NCBI GenBank assembly: GCA_949293315.1 | Contig: CASFCH010000009.1 | Span: forward strand, 124,001-188,000 | Direction: 5' to 3' | Origin: an uncultured Oscillospiraceae bacterium | Lineage (GTDB): Bacteria; Bacillota; Clostridia; Oscillospirales; Acutalibacteraceae | Length of the DNA stretch: 64,000 nucleotides | Part shown: in pieces, positions 52,210 to 61,176 of the stretch | Numbering within the stretch: the stretch's first letter is position 1 | How the letters are laid out: the number at the start of each line of letters is the position of its first letter | Notes under the pieces: generated by a model | Told to the model about the DNA's origin: nothing | Databases searched by the model: none | What the model saw: the letters and a program-made list of their open reading frames with translations, nothing else | Translations under genes and position numbers: made by a program

Positions 52210-53935
52210 GGGCTTCCGCCTCGCTTTCATCGAGCTGGGAGGCGCAGATCTCCCGGTATACCTCGCTGGTTTTCAGCAGTTCGCCGTGCGTCCCGAGGCC
52301 GGCGGTCTCGCCGTCGTCAAGCACCAGGATCTGATCGCACCAGCGCACGGACTGGACGCGCTGCGAGATCACGATCACAGTCGCCCCCTGCAATTCCTGC
52401 CGGAGCGCGGCGCGCAGCCGCTGCTGAGTGGCAAAGTCCAGCGCGCTGTCGCTGTCGTCGAGAATCAGGATACGCGGGCGGGAGACGAGCGCGCGGGCGA
52501 TCGTCAGGCGCTGGCGCTGGCCGCCGGACAGATTCCGGCCCGCCTGCTCGATCGGGGCGTCGAGCCCGTTCTCACGCGCCATGACAAAATCATGGGCCTG
52601 CGCGATTTTTAAGGCATCGATGAGCTGTTCCTCCCCTGCGTCGCGGCGCAGCATCGTCAGATTTTCGCGTACCGTGCCGGTGAATACCTGCGCATTCTGC
52701 GGGACAAGGCCGATCAGAGAGCGAAGCGCTGTAAAGCTATAGTCCTTCACGTTTTGGCCAAACACGCGCACTTCTCCGCCGGTCGCGTCGGTAAATCGCT
52801 CGATCAGGTTGGCGATGGTGGACTTGCCGGCGCCGGTCGATCCGATGATCCCGAACATCGTACCGGGCTCGATCCGAAAGCTGATTGCATTGAGAATATT
52901 TTCCGCCCCGATGGAGAAATTCACATTTTCAAATTCCACGGCAGGCGCGTTTTCCTCCCCCTGCGCAATGGGATTTTCCTTTTCGGTCACGGTGGCTTCC
53001 GTCTTGAGGACCTCCGCCACGCGGGAGGCGCTTGCCGCCGCCCGGGTGAAGATTACCACCAGATTTGCCACCACGATCAGGGCCAGGGAGATCTGGGTCA
53101 GGTAGTTGACAAAGGCGATGATCTCGCCCTGGGTGAGCGCGCCGGAATTGACGCGGAACCCGCCGAACCACACAATCGCCAGAATGGCCAGATTCATCAC
53201 CAGGAACGTCAGCGGATTGAGCAGGGCGGAGATGCGCCCTACGCGCTCGCTCGCCCGGGCCGCGTCGTCCGTGATTTTATCGAATTTTTCCTTTTCCTCC
53301 GCCTGACGGGAAAAGGCCCGCACGACCCGGACGCCCTCCAGTTCTTCACGCGTCACGGTGGCCAGCCGGTCCAGCTTTTTCTGGATCTTTTTATAGAGCG
53401 GAACGCACCGGCTCATCACCAGATAGAGCGCCAGCGCCACGACGGGGCCGGCGATCAGGAACACCAGCGAGAGCTTCAGATCGAGGATCATGGCCATGAT
53501 CACAGCGCCGATGATCAAAAACGGCGCGCGGGAGACGAGCCGGATCGTCATGGCGACGGCGACCTGAAGCTGGTTGACGTCATTGGTGATCCGGGTCACA
53601 AGCGATCCGGCGCCGAACCGGTCCAGCTCCCGGTCGGAAAAAGTGTTGATCTGATGGAAAAGGGCGTTGCGCACCTGCGTGCCAAACCCCTGTGATGCGC
53701 GGGAGGCCATGTACTGGCAGATCATCGCACACCCGAACCCCAGCGCGGAGATGCCGATCATCTCGCCGCCCGTTCGGAGAATGTACATCGTGTCGCCGCT
53801 CGGAATGCCGGTATCAATGATCTTCGCCATCACGAGCGGTACGATCAGCTCCAGCACCGCCTCCGTGCACTTGAAGAACGGGCCGATAATGCACTCCTTC
53901 CGATAGTCCTTTAAATATTTGAAAAGGATCCGCAT
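52202..53935 (-). CDS. ABC multidrug-type exporter half (first gene of pair)
   Basis: This 577-residue exporter half has six helices (about 15-295) and an ATPase with Walker A GSTGAGKST, signature LSGGQRQR and the Walker B stretch ILILDDSDSALD. In place of the usual glutamate there is Asp-Ser (DDSDSALD), so this site is probably degenerate while the partner carries the canonical glutamate. The ATG at 53935 has GGGGAGG seven bases before it. It overlaps its partner by eight bases. Confidence 0.93.
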   Translation of the reverse strand: MRILFKYLKDYRKECIIGPFFKCTEAVLELIVPLVMAKIIDTGIPSGDTMYILRTGGEMIGISALGFGCAMICQYMASRASQGFGTQVRNALFHQINTFSDRELDRFGAGSLVTRITNDVNQLQVAVAMTIRLVSRAPFLIIGAVIMAMILDLKLSLVFLIAGPVVALALYLVMSRCVPLYKKIQKKLDRLATVTREELEGVRVVRAFSRQAEEKEKFDKITDDAARASERVGRISALLNPLTFLVMNLAILAIVWFGGFRVNSGALTQGEIIAFVNYLTQISLALIVVANLVVIFTRAAASASRVAEVLKTEATVTEKENPIAQGEENAPAVEFENVNFSIGAENILNAISFRIEPGTMFGIIGSTGAGKSTIANLIERFTDATGGEVRVFGQNVKDYSFTALRSLIGLVPQNAQVFTGTVRENLTMLRRDAGEEQLIDALKIAQAHDFVMARENGLDAPIEQAGRNLSGGQRQRLTIARALVSRPRILILDDSDSALDFATQQRLRAALRQELQGATVIVISQRVQSVRWCDQILVLDDGETAGLGTHGELLKTSEVYREICASQLDESEAEAHA

Positions 53936-54162
53936 GATATTCCTCCCCATTTGAAAAACGGCTTCAATCTGTTTTATTGTACCACATTCCGCGTGGAAAA
54001 CAAGCGGGTGCGGCCCTCTTTTTTACGGCTGCGACGGATGCGGACACGGCTGAGGGCCTCCTTTTGCCCGCTATTCGCCGATTCTGGCGCAAACTCGACG
54101 GATTGCGAGGGGAAAATACAGCATTTTATCTAAACAAATTAAACAAATATGTCATTATGTTG

Positions 54163-54190
54163 TTGACTTTTTATTCCCATCCGTTATAAT
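54163..54190 (+). promoter_or_regulatory. Promoter of the small hypothetical gene
   Basis: TTGACT (54163-54168) and TATAAT (54185-54190) are spaced by 16 bases, about 48 bases before the start at 54239. Confidence 0.8.
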
Positions 54191-54238
54191 AAAGGTGAGA
54201 GAATACGACAGACATCAATGGCGAGGAGGAGATCCGTA

Positions 54239-54664
54239 ATGAAACATCTTCAGGAGTACCGTGAAATTATCCCGTGGTTTGAGGACTACATCCGCAGAAA
54301 TGTGATGGAGCTTGCGGGGATCGGCGGTGCGCTCGGGGATGAGCCGGCGCTCTCGCCGGTAGATACCTATAACAATGTGGCGATGATTACCGCCTTCATG
54401 CGCGTGTGCGGCGGGAATTATACCATCCGGGATGCGGAGGATTATGTGATGACCGTGATCGCCGCGGCAAAGGGCGGGGCCTTTGAGGAGCGCGTACGCA
54501 CCTTTGTCAATCGTGTCAAAAGCGACCCCTCCGGCCATCTGGTCACGGTGGAGGAGCTGGAGCGGTACAGCCCCAAAATGCTGGAGCAGGCCTTCCTGAC
54601 GGCGTGCTCGGACATTTTGGAAATGGGCGTCACGCCGCCGCCGTGCATGGTTCCGATCGCCTGA
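54239..54664 (+). CDS. Conserved-looking hypothetical protein
   Basis: This is a 141-residue soluble, mostly helical protein with no signal peptide. Segments include HLQEYREIIPWFEDYIRRNV, DTYNNVAMITAFMRVCGGN, and LTACSDILEMGVTPPPCMVPIA at the end. I recognise no family. It has its own good promoter and a strong ribosome site (GAGGAGGAG, seven bases before the ATG), so it is a real gene. It lies alone between the ABC operon (divergent) and pgk. Confidence 0.7.
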   Translation: MKHLQEYREIIPWFEDYIRRNVMELAGIGGALGDEPALSPVDTYNNVAMITAFMRVCGGNYTIRDAEDYVMTVIAAAKGGAFEERVRTFVNRVKSDPSGHLVTVEELERYSPKMLEQAFLTACSDILEMGVTPPPCMVPIA

Positions 54665-54834
54665 AGTGAAGAAGGTATTTCAAGTGCCGCTTCGCAGTTG
54701 ATTGCGGGGCGGTATTTTTCTGCCCCTGCGGAAAATTGGGCAGGGGTGCCGAATGCTGTCGCCCGAAGGGGAGAATGACAAATAATTAACAAAGCGCCGC
54801 GCCCCACGGGAGCGATGTTTGTTCCGTTTGACAC

Positions 54835-54863
54835 TTGAAAAAACGGGCCGGGTGTTATACAAT
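54835..54863 (+). promoter_or_regulatory. Promoter of the pgk-tpiA-gpmI operon
   Basis: TTGAAA (54835-54840) and TACAAT (54858-54863) are spaced by 17 bases, leaving a leader of about 75 bases before pgk. Confidence 0.7.
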
Positions 54864-54942
54864 TAATTCCATAGGCAAAGTCTATGTTTCTTGATCTATC
54901 GATCAATTCACAGGACAACAACGAAGAAAGGATGTTCCACCA

Positions 54943-56133
54943 ATGAATGCACTCAACAAAAAGACGATCGAAGATATTGACGTTCAGGGCAAGCGTGTGC
55001 TCGTCCGCTGTGACTTCAACGTCCCGCTCAAGGACGGCGTGATCACGGACGACAAGCGGATCCGCGCCTCCCTCCCCACCATAAAGTATCTGCTCGAGCA
55101 CGGGGCAAAGGTGATTCTCTGCTCCCACCTCGGCCGTCCGAAGGGCGAGTTTAAGCCCGAGTTCTCCCTCAAACCCGTCGCGGCGCGCCTGTCCGAGCTG
55201 CTCGGCTTTGAAGTCAAGATCGCGGACGACGTCGTCGGCGAGAGTGCGCAGAAGCTGGCCGCTGAGGTCCAGGAGGGCCAGGCCGTCCTGATCGAGAACG
55301 TCCGCTTTGAGAAGGGCGAGACCAAGAACGATCCCGAGCTGAGCAAGAAGTTCGCCGCGCTGGCCGATATCTATGTCAACGACGCGTTCGGCAGCGCACA
55401 CCGCGCGCACTGCTCCACGACGGGCGTGGCCGACTATCTGCCGGCCGTGTGCGGCTACCTGATCCAGAAGGAGATCTCCGTCATGGGTAAAGCCCTCGCC
55501 GATCCGAAGCGCCCGTTTGTCGCCATCCTCGGCGGCGCGAAGGTGTCCGATAAGATTGGCGTGATCGAGAACCTGCTCGACAAGGTCGACACGCTCATCA
55601 TCGGCGGCGGCATGGCCTATACGTTCTTTAAGGCCATGGGCCACACCATCGGCACCTCCATCTGTGAGGAGGATAAGATCGCCCTCGCCAAGGAGACCAT
55701 GGAGAAGGCCGCGCAGAAGGGCGTCAAGTTCCTGCTGCCTGTCGACAACAAGGTCGGCCGCGAGTACGATCCGAATACGGAGAGCATGGTTGTCGACTCC
55801 GACGACATCCCGGACGGCTGGATGGGCCTGGATATCGGACCGGCCACGCAGAAGCTCTTTGCCGATGCGATCAAGGGCGCGGGTACGGTTGTCTGGAACG
55901 GGCCGATGGGCGTGTCCGAGTGGGATAACTTTGCCGAGGGCACCATCGCCGTGGCGAAGGCTGTCGCGGACAGCGGCGCGATCTCCATCATCGGCGGCGG
56001 CGACTCCGCAGCGGCCGTTCAGAAGCTCGGCTTTGCCGACAAGATGACGCACATCTCCACCGGCGGCGGCGCGTCCCTGGAGTTCCTCGAGGGCAAGGAG
56101 CTGCCCGGCATCGCAGCCCTCAACGACAAATAA
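54943..56133 (+). CDS. pgk: Phosphoglycerate kinase
   Basis: This 396-residue enzyme makes ATP from 1,3-bisphosphoglycerate in glycolysis. Markers are [42 protein letters not shown] and the C-terminal [14 protein letters not shown]. It is the first gene of a run with tpiA and gpmI; gap is not adjacent. AAGGAT precedes the ATG. Confidence 0.98.
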   Translation: MNALNKKTIEDIDVQGKRVLVRCDFNVPLKDGVITDDKRIRASLPTIKYLLEHGAKVILCSHLGRPKGEFKPEFSLKPVAARLSELLGFEVKIADDVVGESAQKLAAEVQEGQAVLIENVRFEKGETKNDPELSKKFAALADIYVNDAFGSAHRAHCSTTGVADYLPAVCGYLIQKEISVMGKALADPKRPFVAILGGAKVSDKIGVIENLLDKVDTLIIGGGMAYTFFKAMGHTIGTSICEEDKIALAKETMEKAAQKGVKFLLPVDNKVGREYDPNTESMVVDSDDIPDGWMGLDIGPATQKLFADAIKGAGTVVWNGPMGVSEWDNFAEGTIAVAKAVADSGAISIIGGGDSAAAVQKLGFADKMTHISTGGGASLEFLEGKELPGIAALNDK

Positions 56134-56216
56134 TCATTGTGACAGATCGGCACGGGGCGCATCCGAACCATGCGCCCCGTGCGTGGGATTGAATAAAATT
56201 ACAGGAGTGTTTTATC

Positions 56217-56984
56217 ATGAATAAACAGCTTCGCAAGGCCGTCATCGCCGGCAACTGGAAAATGAACAAGACCCCGTCCGAGACCACGGCCCTCATCAAT
56301 GAGATCAAGCCGCTTGTCAAGGATGCGGACTGCGATGTCGTGGTGTGCGTCCCGTATGTGGACCTGCAGGCGGCGCTCGAGGCCACCAGGGGCTCCAACA
56401 TCAAGGTCGGCGCGGAGAACTGCCACTGGGAGAAGAGCGGCGCCTACACCGGCGAGATTTCCACCAGTATGCTGTGCGAGATGGGCGTGGAGTACGTGAT
56501 CATCGGCCACAGCGAGCGCCGCACCTATTTCGGCGAGACGGACGCCACCGTCCAGAAGCGCGTGCGCGCGGCGCTGGATGCGGGCCTGACCGTTATCCTC
56601 TGCGTGGGCGAGACGCTCGAGCAGCGCGAGCAGGGCATCACCAACGAAGTCGTCGGTATCCAGACCAAGATCGCACTCGGCGGCGTCTCCAAGGAGGAGC
56701 TCTCCCGCATCATCATCGCCTATGAGCCCGTGTGGGCCATCGGCACCGGCCGCACCGCCACCAGCGAGCAGGCCAACGAGGTCAATCATGCCATCCGCAT
56801 GATCGTCGCGGATCTGTACGACAGCGCGGCGGCGGACGCCTTCGTCGTCCAGTACGGCGGCTCCATGAACGCCGGCAACGCCGCGGAGCTGCTGGCGCAG
56901 CCGGATGTGGACGGCGGCCTGATCGGCGGCGCGTCCCTCAAGGCGCCCGACTTTGCCGAGATCGTCAAGGCGGCCTCCAAATAA
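56217..56984 (+). CDS. tpiA: Triosephosphate isomerase
   Basis: This 255-residue TIM-barrel enzyme interconverts dihydroxyacetone phosphate and glyceraldehyde-3-phosphate. It has the lysine in AGNWKMNKT, the histidine in IIGHSERR, the catalytic glutamate in [11 protein letters not shown] and the phosphate loop [13 protein letters not shown]. It starts 83 bases after pgk. AGGAGTG precedes the ATG. Confidence 0.98.
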   Translation: MNKQLRKAVIAGNWKMNKTPSETTALINEIKPLVKDADCDVVVCVPYVDLQAALEATRGSNIKVGAENCHWEKSGAYTGEISTSMLCEMGVEYVIIGHSERRTYFGETDATVQKRVRAALDAGLTVILCVGETLEQREQGITNEVVGIQTKIALGGVSKEELSRIIIAYEPVWAIGTGRTATSEQANEVNHAIRMIVADLYDSAAADAFVVQYGGSMNAGNAAELLAQPDVDGGLIGGASLKAPDFAEIVKAASK

Positions 56985-57067
56985 GTTCAGATTTTAAATC
57001 AGCGGGAGCGCCGTCAGATCTCCTTCGGGAATGCGGCGCTTCGCGTCTTGAAAGGAATCCTTTGACT

Positions 57068-58603
57068 ATGAAAAAAACACTTGTACTCTGCATCATGGAC
57101 GGCTTTGGCAAGAACGATTCCGACTACGGCAACGCCATTCACGCCGCCCACAAACCGAATCTGGATAAAATCATGGCCGAGAATCCGATGACCTTTATCG
57201 GCGCTTCGGGACTAGATGTCGGCCTGCCGGACGGCCAGATGGGCAACAGCGAGGTCGGCCACACGAATATCGGTGCGGGCCGCGTCGTCTATCAGGAGCT
57301 CACCCGCATCACCAAGTCCATCGAGGACGGGGACTTCTTCCAGAACCCCGCCTTCCTTGCGGCGGTGGAGAACTGCAAAAAGAACGGCTCCGCCCTGCAC
57401 CTGATGGGCCTGATGTCCGACGGCGGCGTCCACTCCCACAACACGCACCTGTATGCGCTCGTCAAGCTGGCCAAGGACGCCGGGCTGGAAAAGGTCTATG
57501 TCCACTGCTTCATGGACGGCCGCGATGTGCCGCCGACCTCCGGCGCGGACTACGTCGCCGAGCTGCAGGAGAAGCTCAGAGAGATCGGCGTGGGCAAGAT
57601 CGCCACTGTTATGGGCCGCTACTACGCCATGGACCGCGACAACCGCTGGGAGCGCGTGGGCAAGGCCTATGCGGCTATGGTCTACGGCGAGGGCATCCAG
57701 GCGGACGATCCCGTCGCTGCGATCAAAGCCTCCTACGAGGAGAAGGATGCCGAGGGCAAGAACATCACGGATGAGTTCGTCGTCCCGACCGTCTGCTGCA
57801 AGGACGGGAAGATTCAGGCGAACGACAGCGTGATCTTCTTTAACTTCCGCCCCGACCGCGCCCGTGAGATCACCCGCACGCTGGTAGATCCCGATTTCAG
57901 CGGGTTTGAGCGCAAAAACGGCTTTTTCCCGCTGTACTTTGTCTGCATGACGCAGTACGACGCCACCATGCCGAACGTGGATGTGGCGTTCAAGCCGGAG
58001 AGCCTGGACGATACGCTCGGCGAGTACCTCTCCAAGAACGGGATGACCCAGCTGCGCATCGCCGAGACGGAGAAGTATGCGCATGTGACGTTTTTCTTCA
58101 ACGGCGGCGTGGAGAAGGTGTTCCCGGGCGAGGACCGCGTCCTCATCCCGTCCCCCAAGGTTGCGACGTATGACCTCAAGCCCGAGATGAGCGCCTACGA
58201 GGTCACGGACGCCGTGGTGGAGCGCGTGGAGAGCGGCAAGTACGACGTGGTCATCATCAACTACGCCAACTGCGATATGGTCGGCCACACGGGCATCTTC
58301 GATGCGGCCGTCAAGGCGGTCGAGGCCGTGGACTACGGCGTCGGCAGGCTGGCGGAGGCTGTCAAAAAGGTCGGCGGCGCGATGCTGATCACGGCCGACC
58401 ACGGCAACGCAGATAAGATGTACGAGGAGGACGGTTCCCCGTTCACGGCGCACACCACCAATCCGGTGCCGTTCATTGTATTCAACCACCCGTGCAAGCT
58501 GCGCGAGGGCGGCCGTCTGTGCGACATCGCCCCCACGATGCTCAAGCTCCTCGGCCTCAAGCAGCCGGAGAAGATGACAGGTAAGAGCCTGATCGTGGAC
58601 TGA
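57068..58603 (+). CDS. gpmI: 2,3-bisphosphoglycerate-independent phosphoglycerate mutase
   Basis: This 511-residue manganese enzyme interconverts 3- and 2-phosphoglycerate. The nucleophile serine is in [17 protein letters not shown]. Metal ligands sit in ILCIMDGFG at the start and [11 protein letters not shown] near the end. The C-terminus is [14 protein letters not shown]. The ATG at 57068 gives the family start; a longer frame upstream overlaps tpiA and is accidental. A terminator follows at once. Confidence 0.97.
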   Translation: MKKTLVLCIMDGFGKNDSDYGNAIHAAHKPNLDKIMAENPMTFIGASGLDVGLPDGQMGNSEVGHTNIGAGRVVYQELTRITKSIEDGDFFQNPAFLAAVENCKKNGSALHLMGLMSDGGVHSHNTHLYALVKLAKDAGLEKVYVHCFMDGRDVPPTSGADYVAELQEKLREIGVGKIATVMGRYYAMDRDNRWERVGKAYAAMVYGEGIQADDPVAAIKASYEEKDAEGKNITDEFVVPTVCCKDGKIQANDSVIFFNFRPDRAREITRTLVDPDFSGFERKNGFFPLYFVCMTQYDATMPNVDVAFKPESLDDTLGEYLSKNGMTQLRIAETEKYAHVTFFFNGGVEKVFPGEDRVLIPSPKVATYDLKPEMSAYEVTDAVVERVESGKYDVVIINYANCDMVGHTGIFDAAVKAVEAVDYGVGRLAEAVKKVGGAMLITADHGNADKMYEEDGSPFTAHTTNPVPFIVFNHPCKLREGGRLCDIAPTMLKLLGLKQPEKMTGKSLIVD

Positions 58604-58622
58604 TATACAATCAAATTATTTC

Positions 58623-58655
58623 AGGCCGTGCGGTGTTTGCCGCACGGCCTTTTTA
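58623..58655 (+). terminator. Terminator of the pgk-tpiA-gpmI operon
   Basis: AGGCCGTGCGG and CCGCACGGCCT form a perfect 11-base stem with a six-base loop, followed by TTTTT. Confidence 0.92.
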
Positions 58656-58707
58656 CATTGAATTTAGATTGAAATATGTTATTGATTGTATAATTTATGC
58701 TTTTATG

Positions 58708-58736
58708 TTGACAATTTTTATGGAAAATATTATAAT
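58708..58736 (+). promoter_or_regulatory. Perfect-consensus promoter before the accessory secreted-protein gene
   Basis: TTGACA (58708-58713) and TATAAT (58731-58736) are both exact and spaced by 17 bases. The expected leader is about 175 bases to the ATG at 58918. Confidence 0.92.
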
Positions 58737-59010
58737 AAAGTTGAAGGCGAAAACTTGATTGTTATATTTTCCTACAAATAATATTCCTTAAAAACCGCCT
58801 TGCCATATAAAATTTCCGTCAAATCTCTCCGTACAGGTCCGGATCTTTTCCGGCGTGCGGCGTTTGGAAGGAGAAAAAGAAAACCAGTCTTTTCGATAGG
58901 AAATGGAGGAGATTCCAATGGACAGGGAAGGATTGGGAAAGGAAAAGCCAAATGCAATATATATAAGGGCGAGGTTTATTGTCTGAGAAATCACAGGCAT
59001 TGGGCTGGCA

Positions 59011-59625
59011 ATGGTTCTGATGCGGACCTGTTCACTGGGCGCGGCGACTGCACTGGCCGCCGAAAACGGCGGAAATACGGGCGAACGTGAAACCATCGTG
59101 ATCGACGGTTCGGTGTACGCGTTTGAAGAGTCCTGTTACAACGGGATGCCGGCGACGTATATCGACAACCTGACCGCGGGCACCCGGGACGTCGTCTACT
59201 ACGATGAGGCGAACGGGACCGTCTATTGGAACGGGGAGCCGATGGCCTATATTGAAAAGGTGTCCACCACGATGGAAGAGCCGGCATCTGGGATCAGTCC
59301 ATTTGCGGCGGAACACTGGACTCATAATGGGAAATCTTCTTTCAAAGTGACGTGGGCACATAAGGCATCTGTATTTGCTGTAGCGGGAGCCATTTCTGCA
59401 GTGCTTCCAGAGGTAGGCACATTTCAAGTTATTGCAAAAATGACTTTAGGAGTGATTAAGGGCCTCGCTGAAGCCGCTGTGGGTGGCACCGTGGAGATAG
59501 AGGAATACTACCACATTTATGCGGACGGAAGGATTCAATACCGCTGGGATTGGACGTTTATTGCGCCGACAACTAACGAACGCTATGGGCCGTTTACCTC
59601 CTATAGTGACGTCGACTTCTCGTGA
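59011..59625 (+). CDS. Secreted protein of unknown function, signal peptide interrupted by a stop
   Basis: The 204-codon frame from 59011 has a mature part with DGSVYAFEESCYNG, a Gly/Ala-rich hydrophobic stretch (about 120-155) and a Tyr/Trp-rich end (EIEEYYHIYADGRIQYRWDW). I recognise no named family; the layout is bacteriocin-like but unproven. The same frame continues upstream to an ATG at 58918 with an excellent GGAGGAG site. A TGA at 58984 lies in the middle of what would be the signal peptide (RARFIV-stop-EITGIGLAMVLM). The ATG at 59011 itself has no ribosome site, so the gene may be broken or may depend on reinitiation. Confidence 0.55.
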   Translation: MVLMRTCSLGAATALAAENGGNTGERETIVIDGSVYAFEESCYNGMPATYIDNLTAGTRDVVYYDEANGTVYWNGEPMAYIEKVSTTMEEPASGISPFAAEHWTHNGKSSFKVTWAHKASVFAVAGAISAVLPEVGTFQVIAKMTLGVIKGLAEAAVGGTVEIEEYYHIYADGRIQYRWDWTFIAPTTNERYGPFTSYSDVDFS

Positions 59626-59649
59626 AGACCGATTGAGGTGAAATCGTAG

Positions 59650-59937
59650 ATGAGGCGTGTACGAACTATCAGGGCGCTAAAACTCTATTTAATTCTTTGT
59701 CCCATTCCCTGGGTGTTAATCACCATCTTTGATGTTGTAATGCTCATTTTGGGGGAGGAGACCGTCATGGGTAGTCCGGTACTGCGTACGATGTGGGAGA
59801 TTGTCCCCTATATCCTTTTGTTGTGGCTCGTTCTGGCGTCGATCGCAGTATGGATCATCTGGCTGTGGGAGAAAAAGCATCCGCCTAAGAGCGGCGGGCA
59901 GCAGGAAAAGGGGGACCGCGATCTGCGGGCAGATTGA
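59650..59937 (+). CDS. Small two-helix membrane protein
   Basis: This 95-residue protein has two membrane helices (about 10-32 and 49-72) and a charged C-terminal tail (WEKKHPPKSGGQQEKGD). GAGGTG precedes the ATG. It starts 24 bases after the secreted-protein gene and is probably co-transcribed with it. Small two-helix proteins of this kind can be immunity or export partners of secreted peptides, but nothing here proves that. Confidence 0.6.
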   Translation: MRRVRTIRALKLYLILCPIPWVLITIFDVVMLILGEETVMGSPVLRTMWEIVPYILLLWLVLASIAVWIIWLWEKKHPPKSGGQQEKGDRDLRAD

Positions 59938-59953
59938 AAGCCAACGTATTTTT

Positions 59954-59980
59954 CAGCCGTGCGGCAATACCGCACGGCTG
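59954..59980 (+). terminator. Hairpin after the small membrane protein gene
   Basis: CAGCCGTGCGG and CCGCACGGCTG form a perfect 11-base stem with a five-base loop. The following T run is weak (ATTTAT). Its stem is almost the same as the gpmI terminator stem at 58623. Confidence 0.6.
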
Positions 59981-60391
59981 ATTTATCATAAAAGATCTTT
60001 CCCAGGGCAAACCGTCCACCGCTATGGGGGAAATCGCTGTACGGATATTCGCCGGATTTGACGATGCCCAGCGATCTGAATGTCGTTTCAAGCGGATGTG
60101 CATACCACCAGAGAAAATGACTGGCAAGAGACTGATTGTGGACAGATTGCTTATAGGGATCTCCTGAAGAGTGATAAAGATTTGAAGCGGCTATTTGCAG
60201 AAAATTTTCGTAGGAGGCCTCCTTTTCTGGTTGCATTTCCTGTGGGGCTTCCATGCTCCGGGAAACATCCGTGCCTCTGCTTCAACTACCATTAAGGCCT
60301 TTACTTCAAGTAGATATCCCTATGTAGATTTACACAGGCAAGGTTAGTATGAGAACCGACCAGATCGTGATATGTTTTCTTGAAAGGTGAA
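59981..60391. other. Intergenic region with a gpmI-like fragment
   Basis: About 410 bases have no intact gene. The only recognisable piece is a 36-base stretch like the 3' end of gpmI (60108-60143). The frames on both strands are short and look accidental. Confidence 0.4.
60108..60143 (+). repeat. Diverged copy of the gpmI 3' end
   Basis: The codons read PEKMTGKRLIVD, against [12 protein letters not shown] at the end of gpmI (58565-58600). The DNA differs at 6 of 36 bases, all at third codon positions. The copy is not followed by the stop codon. It may be a remnant of a second gpmI gene or of a duplication made when the accessory pair was inserted. Confidence 0.5.
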
Positions 60392-61090
60392 TCATTCGGC
60401 ACCATGTTTCTGAGCCTGATTTATAAGTGCACATAGCTTTTTGATATCTTCTTTACGGTTTAGTATATGCATTTTTCTATGACAGTTCGGACAAAGCGCA
60501 ACCGTATTGTCGATTGTATCATGCCCGCCTTCGGAGAGCCAGATGATATGGTGCGTTTCCAGATATGGTTTCCCATTTTTATCGGCAAAGGGGGCATCTT
60601 TTCCGCATAGCTGGCAACGGCCGTGTGCTCTCCGTTTGGCATGTTCTGAAACAAATATGTTTCTTTCATATACTGTAGATCTGACATTCCTTTTTCGGGG
60701 GCTAAAAGACTGTACTTGGTTTGCCTTTGATATTAATTGTTCATCCGAAAGGGAAGCTGTGCTCGACGCAATCTGACGTTCCTTTTTTATGAGCACCTCC
60801 AGAGGGATTTCGGTATCATCGCTTTTGAGATATTCGGGCCGCAGGCCCCATATACCTTTGCCTTTTCCTTCAACAGAATAAAAAACATCTCTTTTTCCGC
60901 TGAAAGCATCAGAATCACTTGAGTACATTTCAATATTTTGCCTTACTGCAGCGCGCCAGTTTGGATTGTCATCAAAATTCATGATCCGCCGATCCAATAT
61001 TTTTTGATAGATGTCATCGTAATGTGCCTTTCCCCCGAGAGACCTGATCGCATCAATAACTTCATCCAGCCAAATTCTTGGCTGAGCCAT
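60392..61090 (-). CDS. HNH endonuclease with N-terminal winged-helix domain
   Basis: This 232-residue protein has an N-terminal domain (about 5-85: WLDEVIDAIRSLGGKAHYDDIYQKI to GIWGLRPEYL) that resembles the HARE-HTH/HB1 winged helix seen in restriction and modification proteins. The C-terminal HNH nuclease has CQLCG, ETHHIIWLSEGGHDTIDNTVALCPNCHRKMH, with both zinc CxxC pairs and the catalytic HH present. Such fusions are often restriction endonucleases for modified or specific DNA. No methyltransferase is adjacent. The ATG at 61090 has GGAGGAG about 11 bases before it. The gene is AT-rich compared with its neighbours. Confidence 0.85.
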   Translation of the reverse strand: MAQPRIWLDEVIDAIRSLGGKAHYDDIYQKILDRRIMNFDDNPNWRAAVRQNIEMYSSDSDAFSGKRDVFYSVEGKGKGIWGLRPEYLKSDDTEIPLEVLIKKERQIASSTASLSDEQLISKANQVQSFSPRKRNVRSTVYERNIFVSEHAKRRAHGRCQLCGKDAPFADKNGKPYLETHHIIWLSEGGHDTIDNTVALCPNCHRKMHILNRKEDIKKLCALINQAQKHGAE

Positions 61091-61176
61091 AGAAATCACT
61101 CTCCTCCATATTTTACATTTGGTGAATTAATTCGTGAAGAATCATTCGTTTTAAATTAGATACAATAATTTCCACT

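Noticed and set aside
58800..59090. A 96-codon frame overlapping the start of the secreted-protein gene
   Set aside because: It is out of frame with the mature protein and reads as Lys/Gly-rich noise. The frame from the ATG at 58918 explains the region better.
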